From contig JBPOJC010000017.1 of the NCBI GenBank assembly GCA_052034135.1, forward strand, positions 1-23,148: a stretch of DNA of 23,148 nt, in the 5' to 3' direction. A model generated the notes under the pieces. That model did not search any database and was not told the origin of the DNA. It worked only from the letters and a program-made list of their open reading frames with translations. The position numbers and the translations under genes are program-made. This document shows positions 1 to 7,475 of this stretch, in pieces; within the stretch, counting starts at the first letter, position 1; each line of letters starts with the position of its first letter. Source of the DNA: JAGPKI01 sp052034135. GTDB lineage: Bacteria; Caldisericota; Caldisericia; UBA6126; JAGPKI01.

Positions 1-766
1 AATTTATATGAACTTTACCATCCTCTATTTCATAAAGAGGCCAAAAATTAGTTTCAACAGCAAGACGGGAGTATTTCATCGTAAGAGACGGGTCAAAAGA
101 CCAATTTGTTGTGCATGGTTGTAATACCGCGAGAAATGAAGGTCCATCAGCATTAAAACCTTTTTCTGCCTTTTTATAAAGGTCTAATGTTTGATGAACC
201 GCAGCTTGTGCAGTATAGGGAATTCTGTGTGCTGCTGCAATTTCTACAATGTTCTTTCTCCATTGAGTTTTCCCAATACTTTTACTCCCTGCTGGGACAG
301 TTGTAGTTGATGCTCCATAAGGAGTTGCACTACTTCTTTGATTGCCAGTATTCATATAACCTTCATTGTCATAGACAATGTACATAAATTTATGTCCTCT
401 CTCTAATGCACCAGATAAAGCCTGAAGGCCAATATCATAAGTTCCTCCGTCACCTCCAATTGCAAGAATATTTACCTCTTTATCAGTTATACCTTTCTTC
501 TTTAAGGCTTTGTAAGCAGTTTCAATTCCTGCAGCAACTGCAGCTGAATTTTCAAATGTAAGGTGCATCCAAGGAGTATCCCATGAGGTATAAGGATAAA
601 TCGTGGTTACTACTTCGAGGCATCCAGTGCTATTTGCAATTATTACTGGCTTGTGAGATGCAGAAAGAATTGTTCTGATAACTGGAGCTATTCCACAACC
701 AGCACACATTCTGTGACCTGAGACAAGAAGATTACGCTTAGAAACAATATCATTTAATGTTGGCAT
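1..766 (-). CDS. porB: 2-oxoacid:ferredoxin oxidoreductase (pyruvate synthase type), beta subunit, 3' end cut by window
   Basis: Beta subunit of the four-subunit ferredoxin oxidoreductase that decarboxylates pyruvate (or a related 2-oxoacid) to the acyl-CoA and passes electrons to ferredoxin. The first 255 codons are visible; the gene runs off the left edge, so roughly the last 50 residues expected for the family are missing. It begins at an ATG (764-766) after a GGGGGT Shine-Dalgarno lying in the end of porA, with 4 bp between the genes. Visible motifs: CAGCG with C21 and C24, C49, and C218 in LQPCTTNW, the four cysteines expected to bind the proximal [4Fe-4S] cluster; GDGGTYDIG (105-113) and DNEGYMNTG (133-141), the thiamine diphosphate/Mg2+ site; then QRSSATPYGASTTT. 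It is the last visible gene of the porGDAB cluster. Pyruvate is the most likely substrate, but other 2-oxoacids cannot be excluded from motifs alone. Confidence 0.95.
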   Translation of the reverse strand, partial: MPTLNDIVSKRNLLVSGHRMCAGCGIAPVIRTILSASHKPVIIANSTGCLEVVTTIYPYTSWDTPWMHLTFENSAAVAAGIETAYKALKKKGITDKEVNILAIGGDGGTYDIGLQALSGALERGHKFMYIVYDNEGYMNTGNQRSSATPYGASTTTVPAGSKSIGKTQWRKNIVEIAAAHRIPYTAQAAVHQTLDLYKKAEKGFNADGPSFLAVLQPCTTNWSFDPSLTMKYSRLAVETNFWPLYEIEDGKVHIN

Positions 767-770
767 TTTT

Positions 771-1940
771 CTACCCCCTTAAGCCTAAATATCTTTGTAA
801 ATTTGAATCTAATTTACCTTCCAAAAGTTCGTTGAAAGCAATTCTTATTTCGCTCTTAAATATATCTCTTCCTCCAAGACCATAAATGTAACTTTGAATC
901 GCTGGTTTCTTCTGAAGGTCATATAGCGCATTCCTTATTTCCGAATAAAGAGGTGCATAAGCTCCAAAAGCAATAGATCTATCAAAGACACCTATCGATA
1001 ATGCATTCTTTAAAGCTTCCCTCATTTCAGCGTAAGGGAATGGTCTAAAAAGAATTGGTTTTATCATTCCAACTTTTTTCCCTTCATCTCTCATCTCATC
1101 AACCACATCTTTAACTGTACCCGCTGTTGAATTAAGAGCTACTACGATTGCTTCGGCGTCAGAAGTTTTATATTCTTCGAAATATGGATAACTTCGATCG
1201 GTTATCTTGGAAAGCTCTTTTCCTATTTCTAAATAAACTGATTTAGCAGAATAAGTTGCATCTTCCTGCTGTTTTTTGATTTCAAAGTAGAAATCAGGTA
1301 AAGCAACTGGACCAACAGTAAATGGATTGTCTACATCTAAAAGATATCTTTTAGGTTTTCTTTCTCCAATAAACTTCTTAACTATTCCATCATCATAAAT
1401 ACGAACAGGTTCTACTGCATGACTTGTTATAAAACCATCTTGATTAACCATTACAGGCAAAAGCACTCTTTCATCCTCAGCTAAACGTAGCGCTAATAGC
1501 ATATGCTCATAAACTTCCTGAGCATTTTCGCAAAATATTTGTATCCAGCCAATAGTTAAAACTCCCATAACATCAGAATGGTCACAATGAATATTAAGAG
1601 GAGCGGATAGTGCTCTATTAACAAGCGGCATTACGATCGGTAAGCGTAAGCCAGGAGTAGCAGCAACAATTTCCCACATAAGAGCTAACCCTTGTGAAGA
1701 AGTTGCACACATTGCTCTTGCTCCTGCAGCAGAAGCTCCTACTGCTGCAGACATTGCAGAGTGTTCGGATTCAACAGGAATTGTCTCTGTGTCGACTAAA
1801 CCATTTGCAACAAATTCAGCAAAATGCTCAACTATAGGAGTTTGGGGAGTAATCGGATAGGCAATAACAACATCTGGATTTATCTGTCTCATTGCTTCGG
1901 CAGCAGCTTGAGCACCGGTTATCGGTTTTAAAGTACTCAT
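771..1940 (-). CDS. porA: 2-oxoacid:ferredoxin oxidoreductase (pyruvate synthase type), alpha subunit
   Basis: Alpha subunit (389 aa, usual length) of the cytoplasmic pyruvate/2-oxoacid:ferredoxin oxidoreductase. The N-terminal part is the TPP pyrimidine-binding domain, with YPITPQTPIVE at 28-38, the VESEHSAMSAAVGAS stretch holding the conserved glutamates at about 57-59, and ATSSQGLALM near 79-88. The second half matches the transketolase C-terminal-like domain of the family. The ATG at 1940 follows GGGAGG at good spacing; that Shine-Dalgarno lies inside the final codons of porD (2 bp between the genes). Only 4 bp separate its stop from porB, so the subunits are almost certainly co-translated. 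YPITPQTP is typical of pyruvate-type enzymes, whereas 2-oxoglutarate enzymes commonly show YPITPSS; this supports pyruvate but does not prove it. Confidence 0.95.
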   Translation of the reverse strand: MSTLKPITGAQAAAEAMRQINPDVVIAYPITPQTPIVEHFAEFVANGLVDTETIPVESEHSAMSAAVGASAAGARAMCATSSQGLALMWEIVAATPGLRLPIVMPLVNRALSAPLNIHCDHSDVMGVLTIGWIQIFCENAQEVYEHMLLALRLAEDERVLLPVMVNQDGFITSHAVEPVRIYDDGIVKKFIGERKPKRYLLDVDNPFTVGPVALPDFYFEIKKQQEDATYSAKSVYLEIGKELSKITDRSYPYFEEYKTSDAEAIVVALNSTAGTVKDVVDEMRDEGKKVGMIKPILFRPFPYAEMREALKNALSIGVFDRSIAFGAYAPLYSEIRNALYDLQKKPAIQSYIYGLGGRDIFKSEIRIAFNELLEGKLDSNLQRYLGLRG

Positions 1941-1942
1941 TT

Positions 1943-2269
1943 CTATATTTCCTCCCTTTCCATCTTAATTGCCCCTGTAGGACACTCCACTTCGCATATA
2001 CCACAACCTTTGCAATAATCAAAATCAGTTTCGCTTCTAACTAAACCCTTGTATACTTTTCCGCCTTTTCCTTGAACTCCTTCTTGACACTCAGTTACAG
2101 GTATTGCCATATCTGGACAAAAAACAACACATATCATGCAATGAGTACATTTTGAAGGGTCAAAAACTGGTTTTAGAACCCTCCAACCACCTGTTTTGTA
2201 TTCAAGTGATGAACCCGGGGGAAGAATTGTACCTATTTCAAGCTCTTTGTAACCTTTTTTATCACTCAT
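1943..2269 (-). CDS. porD: 2-oxoacid:ferredoxin oxidoreductase, delta subunit (2[4Fe-4S] ferredoxin)
   Basis: Small ferredoxin-like subunit (108 aa) that carries electrons from the catalytic alpha/beta core to external ferredoxin. Two classical cluster motifs are visible: CTHCMICVVFCP with cysteines 41, 44, 47 and 51, and CKGCGICEVECP with cysteines 86, 89, 92 and 96. The N-terminal ~35 residues (EIGTILPPGSS ... GGWRVLKPVFD) are the usual PorD leader. The start ATG (2267-2269) overlaps the porG stop as ATGA and follows GAGGTGATAAA, a good Shine-Dalgarno, implying translational coupling. Gene order gamma-delta-alpha-beta is the arrangement known from Thermotoga-type four-subunit enzymes. Confidence 0.95.
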   Translation of the reverse strand: MSDKKGYKELEIGTILPPGSSLEYKTGGWRVLKPVFDPSKCTHCMICVVFCPDMAIPVTECQEGVQGKGGKVYKGLVRSETDFDYCKGCGICEVECPTGAIKMEREEI

Positions 2270-2832
2270 TTTATCACCTCATTATATGCTTTTTTCAAGC
2301 CTTCTAAATTTTTCAAAACCTTCTCTTCGCCAAGCTTTGCAATAAAATAATCTCTAATTACACTTTCAACTGATTCAAGTTTTACAATATTAGAAACCTT
2401 TACTAAAGCTCCGAGCATTGGAACATTAGGAGCATCGATGCCAATTGTGTTAAGAGCTATCTCTGTAGCATCAATAGTATAAATTTTACCTTTAAAATCA
2501 GTCAATTTTTGAATTTCCTGTAGTGAGTTTTTTGTATTAAAGATTAGTATACCTTCATCAGATAATCCGCTTGCAACTGAAACAGATTTTGCAATTCCAA
2601 CATCGAAGACTAAAACTGCATCTGGGTAAAGTATTGGTTCATGTGTTCGCAAAGTTTTATTTGATATTCTTGTATATGAAACTGTGGGAGCACCTCGCCT
2701 TTCAGAACCATATTCTGGAAAAGCTTGAACCCAGTTACCTTCTTTGAATGCAGCTTCTGCAAGAATTTGTGAGCCTGTCTTCGCTCCTTGCCCAGCTCTT
2801 GCATGCATTCTTACCTCATAAACATCTTTCAT
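2266..2832 (-). CDS. porG: 2-oxoacid:ferredoxin oxidoreductase, gamma subunit
   Basis: Gamma subunit (188 aa, usual length) of the four-subunit oxidoreductase, corresponding to domain III of the single-chain enzymes and involved in CoA binding. Seen directly: HARAGQGAKTG near the N-terminus (10-20), the FPEYGSERRGAPT block (38-50), a VLVFD strand and a DATEIA segment, all family hallmarks. The ATG at 2832 follows AAGGAGG with about 8 nt spacing. The gene starts 15 bp after the tldD stop and overlaps porD by 4 bp. No fusion or truncation is seen. It is the first por gene of the cluster, yet no promoter is apparent in the 15-bp gap, so expression probably depends on the upstream rpmB promoter or on one hidden inside tldD. 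Confidence 0.94.
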   Translation of the reverse strand: MKDVYEVRMHARAGQGAKTGSQILAEAAFKEGNWVQAFPEYGSERRGAPTVSYTRISNKTLRTHEPILYPDAVLVFDVGIAKSVSVASGLSDEGILIFNTKNSLQEIQKLTDFKGKIYTIDATEIALNTIGIDAPNVPMLGALVKVSNIVKLESVESVIRDYFIAKLGEEKVLKNLEGLKKAYNEVIK

Positions 2833-2847
2833 AATCTAAATCCTCCT

Positions 2848-4221
2848 TTACTTTCCGCCAATTACTACATTTTCAATTTTTATATGAGGAGAACCATGAG
2901 AAACAGGGAGTGGCATCTGTCCTCCTTTTCCACATCCTCCTCCAGAATCAATAATTGAAAAATCATTTCCAATCATCGATATATTTGATAAAGTATCAAA
3001 AACATTTCCCGACAAGTTTACATTTTTTACGAGTTCAGCAATTTTTCCATCTCTAATCATATAACCTTCTCCAGCGCCAAATGTAAACATTTCTCCATTT
3101 GTTTGACCACCATAAGCTTTTTTTGCATAAACACCCAATTTAATGCCAGAAATAAGTTCATCAAAACTACTTTCACCATTCTCAATGCATGTTGTTCTCA
3201 TTCTGCATATTGGAGGAAACTTATAATTTACTGCTCTTGCATTACCAGTTGGTTTTTCATTCATTCTATATGCGCTTTCCCTTGAATGAAGCCTGCCTGT
3301 GAGAAGTCCATTTTTAATAAGATAGGTCTTTTCAGTGCTTGTTCCTTCGTCATCATATTTTAAGTATCCTCTTTTACCTTCAATTAGTCCTGAATCAAAA
3401 ACATTCAAAATATCTCTGCCAAATCTTCTTCCAAGAATCATAACTTTTTTTAAGTTTTCATCTTCATAAATGCTATCTGCTTCAGATAAGTGACCAAATG
3501 CTTCATGAATAAAAACACCAGCTAAAATTGGATCAACAATAACAGTATAGTTTCCTCCAGTTACGGTTTCGGCATTAAGAAGAGCTATTACAGTTTTGCA
3601 TATATTTTCAACTTCTGCTTCTTTATTCAAAACACAGCCAAAGTCATTTGATGAACCGAAACCAAGGTGCGAAACTTCAGTTTCAGAGCCTCTAACTGCA
3701 ATTGCTGAAATATTCCCACCAATATCAACCTTTTCTTGTTCAATATATGATCCATCTGAGTTTAAAAAATAAAGCTTTGTATAATTATCAGAATACCGAA
3801 CACTCGAACTTGTTATTTCGCTCGAAAAGGAAAGAATAATTTTATTATATTTCTCAAGGATTTCCTTTTTTTCTTCTATGGAATGGCCTCTTGGATCGTT
3901 AATTAAATTAGCACTTACAATATCGTTTACCTGATTAATAGGAGAGAGAGAAGTTTTCTCTTTTCTTTCGCTTGCAACAAGATCTGCTATATGTACTGCT
4001 GTTTGGGCTGCAGATTTAAGGTTGTCAATACTATTAAAAGAAACGAAACCCCAACCACCGTTGACAAGGGCTCTAACACATCCACCATAATTATGGCTCT
4101 CGCTCAAAACATCAAGATATTTACCTTGAAATACAATGTCAGTAATAAAAGTATCTTCAATTCTTACTTCAATGTATTGAGCATCTAATTCTTGAATGGC
4201 TTCTTCTATTAAAGCCTTCAT
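2848..4221 (-). CDS. tldD: TldD-type metalloprotease
   Basis: TldD subunit of the TldD/TldE (PmbA) metalloprotease, which degrades unfolded or peptide substrates inside its dimer; in E. coli it is linked to microcin B17 maturation and CcdA antitoxin turnover. The zinc motif HExxxH is intact in IHEAFGHLSEAD (His239, Glu240 and His244 from the ATG used here), which marks TldD rather than TldE. The C-terminal IDSGGGCGKGGQMPLPVS segment is also typical. The open frame extends 9 nt upstream to a GTG (4230), but that codon lies inside the AGAAGGTG Shine-Dalgarno. The ATG at 4221 has correct spacing and an ATGA overlap with the ogt stop, so I chose it (457 aa). No tldE neighbour is present in the window. 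The substrate is unknown. Confidence 0.93.
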   Translation of the reverse strand: MKALIEEAIQELDAQYIEVRIEDTFITDIVFQGKYLDVLSESHNYGGCVRALVNGGWGFVSFNSIDNLKSAAQTAVHIADLVASERKEKTSLSPINQVNDIVSANLINDPRGHSIEEKKEILEKYNKIILSFSSEITSSSVRYSDNYTKLYFLNSDGSYIEQEKVDIGGNISAIAVRGSETEVSHLGFGSSNDFGCVLNKEAEVENICKTVIALLNAETVTGGNYTVIVDPILAGVFIHEAFGHLSEADSIYEDENLKKVMILGRRFGRDILNVFDSGLIEGKRGYLKYDDEGTSTEKTYLIKNGLLTGRLHSRESAYRMNEKPTGNARAVNYKFPPICRMRTTCIENGESSFDELISGIKLGVYAKKAYGGQTNGEMFTFGAGEGYMIRDGKIAELVKNVNLSGNVFDTLSNISMIGNDFSIIDSGGGCGKGGQMPLPVSHGSPHIKIENVVIGGK

Positions 4222-4730
4222 GTTGCACACCTTCTTTCAAAATTAATTAATTGCATCTTTATATATGAAGTGCCGGAATACTCGCCAATTTCACCATTGC
4301 TCTTTATAACTCTGTGACAGGGAATAAATATTGGAAGATTATTCTTAGACATTACATTCCCAACAAAGCGTGCGCCATTTTTCAAACCTGATAATTCCGA
4401 AAGATCACTATAAGAAACGGTAGTTCCAAATGAAACATTATCAAGAAGAACTTGAACCACCTTAATAGTAGGTAAAGTATTAAAAAAAGATTTTAAAGGT
4501 GTTTTAAAAACTTTGAGATCACCTTTAAAATAGCTTCTAAGCTCATCTATAGCACTTTCTACTATTTTATTTTTTCTGTTTATTATTTCATATTGCGAAA
4601 AATATTTTGTTATTTGATCAATTATATTTTTTGAAACTTTTTCAAATTCGACAAATAAAAGATATCTATCGTCTGCATATAGGTTTATTTTCCCGATAAT
4701 TGTTGAAATACTACTCTTGTATATCTTCAA
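4218..4730 (-). CDS. ogt: Methylated-DNA--protein-cysteine S-methyltransferase (O6-alkylguanine repair)
   Basis: Single-turnover suicide repair protein that moves the alkyl group from O6-alkylguanine in DNA to its own cysteine. The active-site PCHR is at 137-140 (Cys138) in IPCHRVIKSNGEIGEYSG. The preceding helix-turn-helix (SYSDLSELSGLKNGARFVGNVM, about 106-127) carries the arginine that flips the base. The poorly conserved N-terminal ribonuclease-H-like domain is present, for a total of 170 aa, normal for Ogt/MGMT. The first possible start in frame is TTG at 4730, since a TGA lies three codons upstream. It overlaps the winged-helix gene by 20 bp and has only a weak Shine-Dalgarno, so translation is probably coupled. 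Its stop overlaps the tldD ATG as ATGA. Function is secure; the exact start is less so. Confidence 0.92.
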   Translation of the reverse strand: MKIYKSSISTIIGKINLYADDRYLLFVEFEKVSKNIIDQITKYFSQYEIINRKNKIVESAIDELRSYFKGDLKVFKTPLKSFFNTLPTIKVVQVLLDNVSFGTTVSYSDLSELSGLKNGARFVGNVMSKNNLPIFIPCHRVIKSNGEIGEYSGTSYIKMQLINFERRCAT

Positions 4731-4986
4731 TTTCGCTCAAGCCTTTTTCTGTAATTCTTACCATTGCTCCTCTGCCATAATCAGTGCTCATAATAGCAAT
4801 TAGCCCCATATCTTTTAAAAACCTCAATGTTACTTTAAGAGTATCGCTATCTATATCAAAATGTTCTATTAGCTCGCTACCTCGAATATTTTTTATTGGG
4901 CTTTCTTTATATACATTCCTTAAATATTTTAATATGCCGAGCTGCAATTCTTTGCTTGCTATCATTTCCTCAGTGCTTAATATCAA
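4711..4986 (-). CDS. Small winged-helix DNA-binding protein, target unknown
   Basis: A 91-residue protein with the pattern of a winged helix-turn-helix: helix 1 (KELQLGILKYLRNVYKES), helix 2 (RGSELIEHFDID), a recognition-like helix (SDTLKVTLRFLKDMGLI), and a two-strand wing (IAIMSTDYGRGAMVRITEKG), followed by a short acidic tail. No effector domain or metal-binding cysteine is seen. The frame opens at TTG (4986), 1 bp after the rpmB stop, with no convincing Shine-Dalgarno; an in-frame ATG seven codons later is a possible alternative start. It overlaps ogt by 20 bp. It is probably a transcription factor, perhaps acting on its own operon, but the regulon is inference. Its wing and second half resemble MarR/PadR-type folds in general pattern only. 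Confidence 0.75.
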   Translation of the reverse strand: MILSTEEMIASKELQLGILKYLRNVYKESPIKNIRGSELIEHFDIDSDTLKVTLRFLKDMGLIAIMSTDYGRGAMVRITEKGLSEIEDIQE

Positions 4987-4987
4987 T

Positions 4988-5176
4988 CTAAGCTAATTCA
5001 ACTTTATTTGCCTTCAAGCATTTTGTGCAAACACTAATAGTTTTTACTGAGCCATTAATCTTTGCCCGAACCTTTTGTAAATTTGGAAGAGTCCTTCTTT
5101 TTGTTCTTACATGTGAATGACTTACATTGCAGCCAACTAATGGCCCTTTTCCGCAAATTTCACATTTTCTTGACAT
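4988..5176 (-). CDS. rpmB: 50S ribosomal protein L28 (four-cysteine, zinc-type)
   Basis: Large-subunit ribosomal protein bL28, 62 aa, a normal length for short bacterial forms. The N-terminal MSRKCEICGKGP, the HSHVRTKRRTLPNLQKVR core (about 20-37) and the C-terminal SVCTKCLKA are diagnostic. Cys5/Cys8 and Cys50/Cys53 form two CxxC pairs expected to bind zinc (the C+ form of L28); Cys16 is additional. The ATG at 5176 follows AGAGGT with suitable spacing. A strong promoter lies about 47 bp upstream. It is the first gene of a tightly packed run reaching porB, so ribosomal-protein expression may set the level of the genes behind it. Confidence 0.96.
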   Translation of the reverse strand: MSRKCEICGKGPLVGCNVSHSHVRTKRRTLPNLQKVRAKINGSVKTISVCTKCLKANKVELA

Positions 5177-5222
5177 ATTATAATTACCTCTTTTTTTAAC
5201 TAAATTTAACCTTTTAAAGAAA

Positions 5223-5251
5223 ATTATAAATTAGCATTAGAATTGTGTCAA
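5223..5251 (-). promoter_or_regulatory. Sigma70-type promoter for the rpmB-...-porB operon
   Basis: Reading the minus strand, a perfect -35 hexamer TTGACA (complement of 5246-5251) and a perfect -10 hexamer TATAAT (complement of 5223-5228) are separated by exactly 17 bp. Transcription would start near 5215, giving a leader of about 40 nt before the rpmB ATG. The promoter sits in the 130-bp spacer after tsaD, the only sizeable gap between tsaD and the left edge, so it probably drives all eight genes rpmB to porB. The transcription start itself is inferred. Confidence 0.85.
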
Positions 5252-5306
5252 ACTAATAAATAATAAATAAATAGAAAGCTAAATTTTGTAGTCAATTAAT
5301 TTTTAA

Positions 5307-6323
5307 CTACTCACCGATAGAAAGATGAGAATTAACTGGTAGAGATAGGTCATTACCACCAACTCTCTTGAATTTTAATAAACCTGCGTATCCGATCATT
5401 CCTGCATTATCGGTACAGAGAAATTTGCTTGGAAAAAATATATTTGCTTCATTCTTAAATTTTTCCTTTAACATTAATCTGAGCCTTTCGTTTGCAGCAA
5501 CTCCACCAGAGATTGCAATTTTATTGATGTTATAATCTTTTATAATTTTTTCTACAACCAATACAATTTGATTAAATAATGCTTCCTGAAAAGATGCAGC
5601 TAAATCAGCTTTTATTAAATCCAAATCTTTCTCGTTAAAACTTTTTATTAAATTCGAAACATAAGTTTTAATACCTGAGAAGCTAACATAATATTCACCT
5701 TTTTTTATCTTCGGTACAGAAAATTTAAAAGCATCACTTTTCCCGCTTCTGCTTAATTCTTCAATTTTTGCTCCTGCTGGATAATCAATACCTATTAATT
5801 TCCCAAACTTATCAAGAGCTTCACCGCATGCATCATCGACTGTTCCTCCAACTTTTTTATATTCTCCTTTCTTGTAGACTATAATAAACTCAGTATGCCC
5901 CCCTGAGACGATAACGCCAAGATAAGGAAAATTTAGCTCTTTGTTTTCAATTAAAGGTGAAAGCAAATGTCCTTCAAGATGATTTACTCCAACAAAAGGA
6001 ATCCTTAAAGCAAAAGAAAGAGCTTTAGTAAAATCTACTCCAACAAGAAGAGAACTCACTAATCCAGGACCATATGTAACAGATAATAGGGATATATCTT
6101 TTAGGTTTAAGTTGGCTTCTTTTAAGGAACAATCCGCAACATAAGGGAGAAGTTCTAAATGTTTTCTACCTGCAATCTCGGGGACTATTCCACCATATTT
6201 TGCATGAAAGACATTTTGTTGCGATAGAACATTGGATATAATTTTCCCTTTCTCGTTTAGCACGCTTGCTCCGGTATCATCACATGAAGTTTCTATTCCG
6301 AGTACAAAAAATGGATCATTCAT
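5307..6323 (-). CDS. tsaD: tRNA N6-adenosine threonylcarbamoyltransferase TsaD
   Basis: Catalytic subunit of the TsaB-TsaD-TsaE machinery, which transfers the threonylcarbamoyl group from TC-AMP to A37 of ANN-decoding tRNAs (t6A). At 338 aa it has the usual length. ASKHA-fold motifs are clear: GIETSCDDTGASVL (9-22), YGPGLVSSLLVG (84-95), metal ligands His115 and His119 in NHLEGH, VSGGHTEF (139-146), DDACGEALDKFGKLIG, ISGGVAANERLR (271-282) and the C-terminal TDNAGMIG (304-311) with its metal-binding aspartate. The ATG at 6323 is 2 bp beyond the rimI stop. It is last in the tsaE-tsaB-rimI-tsaD run. A weak A/T-rich hairpin lies over its stop codon, without a U-tract. Confidence 0.97.
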   Translation of the reverse strand: MNDPFFVLGIETSCDDTGASVLNEKGKIISNVLSQQNVFHAKYGGIVPEIAGRKHLELLPYVADCSLKEANLNLKDISLLSVTYGPGLVSSLLVGVDFTKALSFALRIPFVGVNHLEGHLLSPLIENKELNFPYLGVIVSGGHTEFIIVYKKGEYKKVGGTVDDACGEALDKFGKLIGIDYPAGAKIEELSRSGKSDAFKFSVPKIKKGEYYVSFSGIKTYVSNLIKSFNEKDLDLIKADLAASFQEALFNQIVLVVEKIIKDYNINKIAISGGVAANERLRLMLKEKFKNEANIFFPSKFLCTDNAGMIGYAGLLKFKRVGGNDLSLPVNSHLSIGE

Positions 6324-6325
6324 AA

Positions 6326-6790
6326 TTAGTCTAATTCTTTAATCATTTCATAAGCATCTTCAAAATTATCAATATAATAATTCTTCTTAATGCTTGTAAC
6401 TCTAAAGCCTTTACGAATATATAAATTTATCGCTTCTTTGTTTGAAACTCTAACTTCAAGAACAATTCTTTTGGCATTTTTGTTCTTTGCAAAAGATACA
6501 GAAAAATCAATGAGCATTGATCCAAGCCCTATTTTTCTGTAATTTGGAGAAACGGCTATATTTGTTATATGAGCTTCCTCAAAAACTATCCACATTCCAA
6601 GAAAACTAACTATTTTCCCATCAAGCAAGCAGACAAAATAATGGGCAAATTTATTTCCTTTTAATTCTTTAACAAATTCCAATTTATCCCAGGGATGGGC
6701 ATAACTTTCTTTCTCAATTTCATAGACTTTATCTAAATCTTTAATAGCCATCTTTCTTATAAGTAAGTGCTCATTATCTTTTTGAACCAA
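6326..6790 (-). CDS. rimI: RimI-like GNAT N-acetyltransferase
   Basis: A single-domain GNAT acetyltransferase of 154 aa. RimI proteins acetylate protein N-termini (ribosomal S18 in E. coli), and the gene is very often found between tsaB and tsaD, as here. Motif A for acetyl-CoA binding is seen as ITNIAVSPNYRKIGLGSMLI (75-94, with RKIGLG as the R-x-x-G-x-G loop); the LEVRVSNKEAINLYIRKGF motif (111-129) follows. The start is TTG at 6790, supported by a GAGGAAAG Shine-Dalgarno about 9 nt upstream, inside tsaB; the genes overlap by 17 bp. Its actual substrate cannot be read from sequence; a different N-alpha-acetylation target is possible. Confidence 0.9.
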   Translation of the reverse strand: MVQKDNEHLLIRKMAIKDLDKVYEIEKESYAHPWDKLEFVKELKGNKFAHYFVCLLDGKIVSFLGMWIVFEEAHITNIAVSPNYRKIGLGSMLIDFSVSFAKNKNAKRIVLEVRVSNKEAINLYIRKGFRVTSIKKNYYIDNFEDAYEMIKELD

Positions 6791-7385
6791 ATAGACTTTC
6801 CTCGCTCCTCATATATATTGGACTAATTTCATCGATAGTTTTAACTTTATTGAATTCAAAACTCAATATTGGTTGTGGCTCAATAAGTTCAATAGAATAA
6901 TTATCAGATATAGAAGGCGAATCAGTAAAACAAATAGTTTTATTATACATCTCTGAAAGGTTGTTAACTGAAATTATCTCCTCTTTAATCTTCACAAAAC
7001 CTTTAAAATAACCTACATAGCAATCTTTTTTTGATGCAGAGATAACTATTGCACAGTCACCTTTAAAATCAACGCATCTTCTTAAAAATGAAAAGCTATC
7101 AACTAAAAAAACTTCAAGTTCAAAAACATAAAATAAAGCCTTTGCTATGATAATTCCGGATCTTATTCCAGTAAAATAACCTGGCCCATTTACAACAATT
7201 ATTTCATTTATTAAATTTGGAACAATCTTAAATTTCTTCAACATAAGATCAATATCGTAAACAAACGTATTATCGCTCTTAAAATCGAGAATGCTATATT
7301 TTGTAAATAAAACATCGTTATTTTTATATAATGATACAAAAGTCTTTCTAAGAGCCGTTTCTAAAAATATTCCTATTTTATTCAT
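6774..7385 (-). CDS. tsaB: tRNA threonylcarbamoyladenosine biosynthesis protein TsaB
   Basis: Non-catalytic ASKHA partner of TsaD that scaffolds the t6A-forming TsaBDE complex. It is 203 aa, slightly below the ~230 aa of E. coli TsaB. The family block is present as VNGPGYFTGIRSGIIIAKAL (65-84), a variant of the common GPGSFTGIRIG; a downstream VISASKKDCYVGYF segment fits the Y-box region. The N-terminal motif (IGIFLETALRKTFVSLY) has lost the usual DTS phosphate-binding residues, giving LETALRK. That fits a degenerate, regulatory ASKHA fold, but such a loss is larger than usual. ATG start at 7385, 90 bp after tsaE. It overlaps rimI by 17 bp at its 3' end. Confidence 0.9.
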   Translation of the reverse strand: MNKIGIFLETALRKTFVSLYKNNDVLFTKYSILDFKSDNTFVYDIDLMLKKFKIVPNLINEIIVVNGPGYFTGIRSGIIIAKALFYVFELEVFLVDSFSFLRRCVDFKGDCAIVISASKKDCYVGYFKGFVKIKEEIISVNNLSEMYNKTICFTDSPSISDNYSIELIEPQPILSFEFNKVKTIDEISPIYMRSEESLFGSKR

Positions 7386-7475
7386 ACTTAATTTTAAACC
7401 AGAAAATAATTATATTCATAAATGATATTTTTATTTAGGCAAATCGCCAAAGTTTTAGTAATACTTACTACTACA

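Noticed and set aside
2610..2804. Second minus-strand frame inside porG (and similar overlaps in porA/porD)
   Set aside because: It is an out-of-frame shadow of porG, whose conserved motifs lie in the other frame.
5288..5310. Hairpin over the tsaD stop (GTAGTTAA ... TTGACTAC) as a terminator
   Set aside because: The stem is 8 bp with a G-T pair, A/T-rich, and is followed by AAAATTT rather than a U-tract in the direction of transcription.
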